From assembly GCA_949841355.1 (NCBI GenBank), contig CATKZP010000012.1, positions 23,196 through 87,195 of the forward strand: a stretch of DNA of 64,000 bases, given 5' to 3'. The DNA comes from an uncultured Oscillospiraceae bacterium (GTDB lineage: Bacteria > Bacillota > Clostridia > Oscillospirales > Oscillospiraceae). Numbering within the stretch: the stretch's first letter is position 1; every line of letters starts with the position of its first letter. The notes below the pieces were generated by a model. That model saw only the letters and a list, made by a program, of their open reading frames with translations, had not been told where the DNA came from and did no database searches. A program made the position numbers and the translations under genes. Below, one piece after another: positions 60,870 to 64,000 of the stretch.

Positions 60870-61745
60870 ATGATCCATACCGATCCCAGCCAGAACCTCC
60901 AGCAGGTCCTGGACGCCGCCCCGCCCGGCAGTACGCTCCAGCTCGCCCCGGGAGACTACCGCATCAAAACCACCGTCCTCACCCCCGGACTGACCATCTG
61001 CGGCGCGGGCGCGGAGCGCACCCGCATCCTCTGGGACGACTACGCCAAAAAGCTGGACGAGCGCGGCGTGGAGTTCAACACCTTCCGCACCTGGACCATG
61101 GCGGTGTGCGCCGACCATGTGACCATGCGGGACCTGTCCATCGTCAACGACGCCCTACGCCCGGAGGAGAAGGGCCAGGAGGTGGCGCTGAGCGTATACG
61201 GCGACGGCTTCATCATGGATCGCTGCCGCCTGTCCTCCACCCAGGACACCCTGTTTCTGGGCCCCTTGCCCCCCGACCTCATTGAGCGGTACGACGGCTT
61301 CCTGCCCGGCCGGCTGCGGATTGCCAAGCCCTGCCGCCAGCGCTTCACCGGCTGCCTCATCAAGGGGACGGTGGACTTCATCTTTGGCTGCGGTGACGCG
61401 GTGTTTGAGGACTGCGAGATCCGCTCCCTCCAGGACGCTCGGGGCGTGGGATACGCCGCCGCTCCCGCTCACAGCCTCCAACAGACCCATGGCTTCCGCT
61501 TCCTCAACTGCCGTTTCACCGCGGAGGACGGGGTCTCCCCCGGTTCCATCTACCTGGCCCGGCCCTGGCGGGACTATGGCCTGTGCGCCTTCCAAAGCTG
61601 CGACTACGGCCCCCATATCTCCCCCCTGGGCTTTGACAAGTGGAACGACACCCAGCGGGACCGCACCGCCCGGTTCTACGAAGATCCCCCGGTGAGCGGG
61701 CGGGTGAGCTGGACCAAACATCTCTCTCCCAACATAGGCGGCTGA
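60870..61745 (+). CDS. Pectinesterase (CE8), cytoplasmic
   Basis: 291 residues, a right-handed beta-helix. CE8 motifs: a mid-protein STQDTLFLG (Gln-Asp), the central GTVDFIFG with the catalytic Asp, and LARPWR with the conserved Arg-Trp. N-terminus MIHTDPSQNLQQVLDAAPPG has no signal peptide, and the 291 length is the bare catalytic fold. It hydrolyses methyl esters of imported oligogalacturonides, making them substrates for GH28, GH4 and the lyase products. ATG preceded by AAAAGGAGGG. Divergent from the importer operon. Confidence 0.94.
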   Translation: MIHTDPSQNLQQVLDAAPPGSTLQLAPGDYRIKTTVLTPGLTICGAGAERTRILWDDYAKKLDERGVEFNTFRTWTMAVCADHVTMRDLSIVNDALRPEEKGQEVALSVYGDGFIMDRCRLSSTQDTLFLGPLPPDLIERYDGFLPGRLRIAKPCRQRFTGCLIKGTVDFIFGCGDAVFEDCEIRSLQDARGVGYAAAPAHSLQQTHGFRFLNCRFTAEDGVSPGSIYLARPWRDYGLCAFQSCDYGPHISPLGFDKWNDTQRDRTARFYEDPPVSGRVSWTKHLSPNIGG

Positions 61746-61770
61746 GGTCCGCCGATTTGCCGGGATACAC

Positions 61771-61810
61771 AAAAAGATGCGTTGGGACCGCTTTGCGGTC
61801 CCAACGCATC
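61771..61810. terminator. Hairpin after the pectinesterase gene
   Basis: Sixteen-base perfect stem GATGCGTTGGGACCGC (61776-61791) with its complement at 61795-61810. The T tract is on the minus strand (AAAAA at 61771-61775), so it best fits a minus-direction terminator, or a bidirectional one. Confidence 0.7.
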
Positions 61811-61975
61811 CGACAGCAGCCCAAATTTCCTCGCCGTCTGAATAGGGCCGAGTTCTTTTGATTATCGGCATCATCCTGCCCGGCGCGGGCACAGTTGGTT
61901 GAATTGCTTTTCGTGCGATTACCAGAGATTTCGACCAGCAGCATTTTCCTCAAAAGGAATCTGGAAAATTAGGGA

Positions 61976-62004
61976 TTGACAAGAGATGAGAACTGTGCTA
62001 CTAT
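61976..62004 (+). promoter_or_regulatory. Promoter of the tRNA-Leu/tRNA-fMet pair
   Basis: TTGACA (61976-61981), 17-base spacer, TACTAT (61999-62004), 16 bases before tRNA-Leu. Confidence 0.75.
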
Positions 62005-62019
62005 AGCGTAGATCAGTAA

Positions 62020-62106
62020 GCCGGAGTGGCGGAATTGGCAGACGCCCGGGACTTAAAATCCCGTGGGAGTGATCCCGTGCCGGTTCGACCCCGGTCTCCG
62101 GCACCA
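62020..62106 (+). tRNA. tRNA-Leu (anticodon TAA)
   Basis: Class II tRNA with encoded CCA. Acceptor GCCGGAG pairs with CTCCGGC; anticodon arm CGGGA-CTTAAAA-TCCCG gives TAA; long variable arm and T loop GGTTCGACC are present. Confidence 0.96.
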
Positions 62107-62115
62107 ATAAAATAT

Positions 62116-62192
62116 CGCGGGGTGGAGCAGTCTGGTAGCTCATCGGGCTCATAACCCGAAGGTCGTCGGTTCAAATCCGGCCCCCGCAACCA
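62116..62192 (+). tRNA. Initiator tRNA-fMet (anticodon CAT)
   Basis: 77 bases with encoded CCA. Initiator hallmarks: unpaired C1/A72 at the acceptor end, and three G-C pairs in the anticodon stem around CTCATAA (GGG...CCC). It directly precedes its terminator and then an integrase gene, so its 3' end may be the attachment site of the element. Confidence 0.95.
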
Positions 62193-62193
62193 T

Positions 62194-62230
62194 AAAGTGC
62201 TTGAAATCTGATGATTTCAAGCACTTTTTT
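62194..62230 (+). terminator. Terminator of the tRNA pair
   Basis: Fifteen-base perfect stem AAAGTGCTTGAAATC with its complement at 62213-62227, loop TGAT, then a T run. Confidence 0.9.
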
Positions 62231-62323
62231 CATGTATTTGAGCCTTTCGCCGCTTTGTGATGCCCCAGCTTTACCCCAACAGGCTGTCAAAAATCCCGGA
62301 TCGTTTTTGTGGCTTTTGTACAT

Positions 62324-63745
62324 TTACAACGAGAGCTGCAACAAGAACTGTCCAGGCATAAGCGGAACATTAACAGGATCACTGGACGCTGGGGGAAATC
62401 GAAGCGCCAGAACCGCATCTCTCATAGCCCCTGCTGCCATGGCTACCCCCTCCTCAACAGTTGGCACTGTCATCTGGATTTCTGGGAAATCCACGCTCTG
62501 AAAGACATAGCTGCCAATGGCCGGGGTAACAATCACGGGATAGATCAGATTTTGCGGGACTGCACGATCTATGCTGTAAAGTTCTTCCATGCACCCCATT
62601 TCCTGATTTAGATGTTCATGAAGCACATGAGCGTAAGTATCCATGGTAAATGCCACGGAGTAGTGCCCCAGAATCGCAGATAGGGTTTTCTCGTCCATCC
62701 CCTGCTCCATGGCCCTGGATGCAAATGTATGGCGAAGTGCATGAAATGTAAAATGCCGAAGTCCAGCCGATTTCAATATCTGAGCATAGTAATCAGAGAA
62801 TGTGCGAGGTTCAATATAACTGCCACAAGGATTTGTGACGATAAATCCGTTTTCAATATATGCCTCGCCCAAAGCCAAACGGTCCTGTTCCTGCACTTTG
62901 CGCCAGTTGAGTAAATCAGCGACAACAGGTGCAAGAAGCGGAATATCCCGCACAGAATTCTCTGTTTTAGGTTCCTGAATTACAATTTCTGTCCGAGGCG
63001 ATATATCATCTGTTGGATTATCACGCTTTTGCAAGCGATTTAGGGTTCGCCTGATGTGAAGCATTCTTGCACGGAAGTCAACGTCACACCATTGCAACCC
63101 CAACAACTCGCCCAATCTGATGCCCGTCATTAGAACCAGTCGGATAAACACGCCATAGCGGTGTTGATAGCTGGCCTGTACCAAACGGGCCTGTTCATCC
63201 CTGGTAAGGATTTCAATTTGGGGCTTGGACGCTCGGGGAAGGTTGATCCCCTCTGCCGGGTTCGTAAGAATAAGCCCCTCGCTTTTTGCCTGATTAAGTG
63301 CTTTGTGTAAGTAAAGATTGAGATTTCTGATTGTTTTTGGAGATAAGCTGTCATTTTCTAACTTGTAGTTGTAAAATTGCTGAAGCATACGGGTTGTCAG
63401 ATCGGCAAGCCGAACGTTTCCCAATACTGGCTTAAAATGATTCTTTGCATAGCTGTCATAGCTGTTATAGGTTGACTGTTTCAGACTGTTCCGCATATAG
63501 ACGGAGAGCCATAGGTCAAGCCATTCTCCCAAAGTCATGTTGCTGATTTTAGGTTGATTGCCTCCATACTGGAAACTCAACTGGTGCAGCAAGCGGACAG
63601 CTTCTTCTTCGGTTGCTGCGTATCTTGAGATGCGTATAGGTTTTCCTGTCGCGAAGTCAATCCCGCCCGAGATACGAACTTCCCAGCAATGGTCGCTTCG
63701 CTGTCGAATGGTTCCTTCACCGTTGTGTCTTGTTTTTCCCATCAT
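62324..63745 (-). CDS. Tyrosine recombinase (integrase) with HicB-like C-terminal tail
   Basis: 473 residues. N-terminal AP2-like arm-binding segment (GEGTIRQRSDHCWEVRISGG), SAM-like core-binding domain (LGEWLDLWLSVYMRNSLKQS) and catalytic domain with Arg in GIRLGELLGL, HALRHTFASR (His-x2-Arg), LGHYS (His) and the nucleophile Tyr in MDTYAHV. After the catalytic domain comes about 65 residues (IYPVIVTPAIGSYVFQSVDF, PEIQMTVPTVEEGVAMAAGA) that look like a HicB-type antitoxin fold. Start at 63745 chosen for GAGAGGAG ahead. It lies beside initiator tRNA in AT-richer DNA, reading towards the tRNA, as in elements integrated at tRNA genes. Confidence 0.92.
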   Translation of the reverse strand: MMGKTRHNGEGTIRQRSDHCWEVRISGGIDFATGKPIRISRYAATEEEAVRLLHQLSFQYGGNQPKISNMTLGEWLDLWLSVYMRNSLKQSTYNSYDSYAKNHFKPVLGNVRLADLTTRMLQQFYNYKLENDSLSPKTIRNLNLYLHKALNQAKSEGLILTNPAEGINLPRASKPQIEILTRDEQARLVQASYQHRYGVFIRLVLMTGIRLGELLGLQWCDVDFRARMLHIRRTLNRLQKRDNPTDDISPRTEIVIQEPKTENSVRDIPLLAPVVADLLNWRKVQEQDRLALGEAYIENGFIVTNPCGSYIEPRTFSDYYAQILKSAGLRHFTFHALRHTFASRAMEQGMDEKTLSAILGHYSVAFTMDTYAHVLHEHLNQEMGCMEELYSIDRAVPQNLIYPVIVTPAIGSYVFQSVDFPEIQMTVPTVEEGVAMAAGAMRDAVLALRFPPASSDPVNVPLMPGQFLLQLSL

Positions 63746-63769
63746 ATTTTTGCTCCTCTCTAAAGTAAC

Positions 63770-63807
63770 AGAACCACCTTCCTGCAATATTGCGGGTAGG
63801 TGGTTCT
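63770..63807. repeat. 38-bp imperfect inverted repeat upstream of the integrase
   Basis: Arms AGAACCACCT (63770-63779) and AGGTGGTTCT (63798-63807) enclose a further palindrome GCAATATTGC. It lies about 25 bases upstream of the integrase start and just after the end of the next minus-strand gene. It could be a terminator of that gene (no T run), an operator for integrase control, or a recombination-site element. Confidence 0.6.
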
Positions 63808-63851
63808 ATGTATACAGAGCTATAATATGTGGTTGAAAAACGAGTTAATTT

Positions 63852-64000
63852 TTAATTTGCCTCGTTATCCTGGATTATATGCCAATAATTTCTCTGTTTT
63901 CCTTTAATTGATCGATTCTTGGATTTTATTCTTTGTGGATATCCCAACTCTGTCAATGCCGCATTTACTTTTTCTTTCGACGCTTTTGCTATTTTTGTGT
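63852..64000 (-). CDS. LacI-HTH-like protein, partial (N-terminus beyond right edge)
   Basis: The last 48 residues of a minus-strand gene cut by the window edge, ending at a TAA at 63852. The visible sequence includes KASKEKVNAALTELGYPQRI followed by KSKNRSIKGKQRN and ends HIIQDNEAN. The piece (x)SKEKVxAALxELGYxxxRI resembles the end of a LacI-type DNA-binding domain and hinge, but no ligand-binding domain follows, so it would be a small DNA-binding protein such as an element-encoded regulator or excision factor. Too little is visible to be sure. Confidence 0.45.
   Translation of the reverse strand, partial: TKIAKASKEKVNAALTELGYPQRIKSKNRSIKGKQRNYWHIIQDNEAN

Overview
The window looks like the chromosome of a high-GC anaerobic gut Firmicute, most likely Oscillospiraceae (Flavonifractor/Lawsonibacter/Intestinimonas type). 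The evidence is Gram-positive promoters and AGGAGG ribosome sites, a T-box and a THF riboswitch, an ECF folate S component, a TAXI-type TRAP transporter, a PPi-type phosphofructokinase and strongly GC-biased third positions. The genus is an inference.

Layout: 1-3.6 kb, a minus-strand TAXI TRAP transporter operon with a divergent GntR regulator and a 22-bp perfect palindrome over the transporter -10. 4.5-7.8 kb, an ECF sigma factor, a DUF4367 anti-sigma-like protein and a polytopic membrane protein. 8-10.6 kb, an MBOAT/DHHW O-acetylation pair. 10.7-14.9 kb, a siroheme nitrite/sulfite reductase followed by an iron-siderophore type ABC transporter. 15-23.5 kb, housekeeping genes: proC, a Nif11-like small protein, GNAT, T-box-controlled leuA, MarR/TauE, an M50-like peptidase, hpf, a holin-like/amidase pair, thioredoxin and rhodanese. 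23.6-32.5 kb, one minus-strand operon joining a two-component system to nagB-nagA-fba-tpi-larA-like-PPi-pfk. 32.5-35.3 kb, a taurine/nitrate-type ABC importer. 35.6-42.2 kb, tRNA-Ser, an AGCS symporter, a riboswitch-controlled folate S component, a CmpB-like membrane protein, a frameshifted MATE gene and an AEC transporter.

42.3-61.8 kb is a large homogalacturonan (pectin) utilisation locus. It holds a pectinesterase, a GH28 polygalacturonase, a GH105 unsaturated glucuronyl hydrolase, a GH4 alpha-galacturonidase-like enzyme, a CE-like esterase, KduI and KduD, a sugar isomerase/epimerase, an AraC regulator, and a complete oligosaccharide ABC importer (lipoprotein, two permeases, two MsmK/UgpC-type ATPases). 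The enzymes lack signal peptides, so the scheme is import of oligogalacturonides followed by cytoplasmic demethylation, cleavage and isomerisation. The importer operon also carries five small integral membrane proteins that I cannot assign to any family; they are the best candidates here for something undescribed.

The right end holds tRNA-Leu and initiator tRNA, then a visibly AT-richer segment. That segment has a tyrosine recombinase whose C-terminus looks like a HicB-type domain and, cut by the window edge, a LacI-HTH-like protein. It is probably the beginning of an integrated element.
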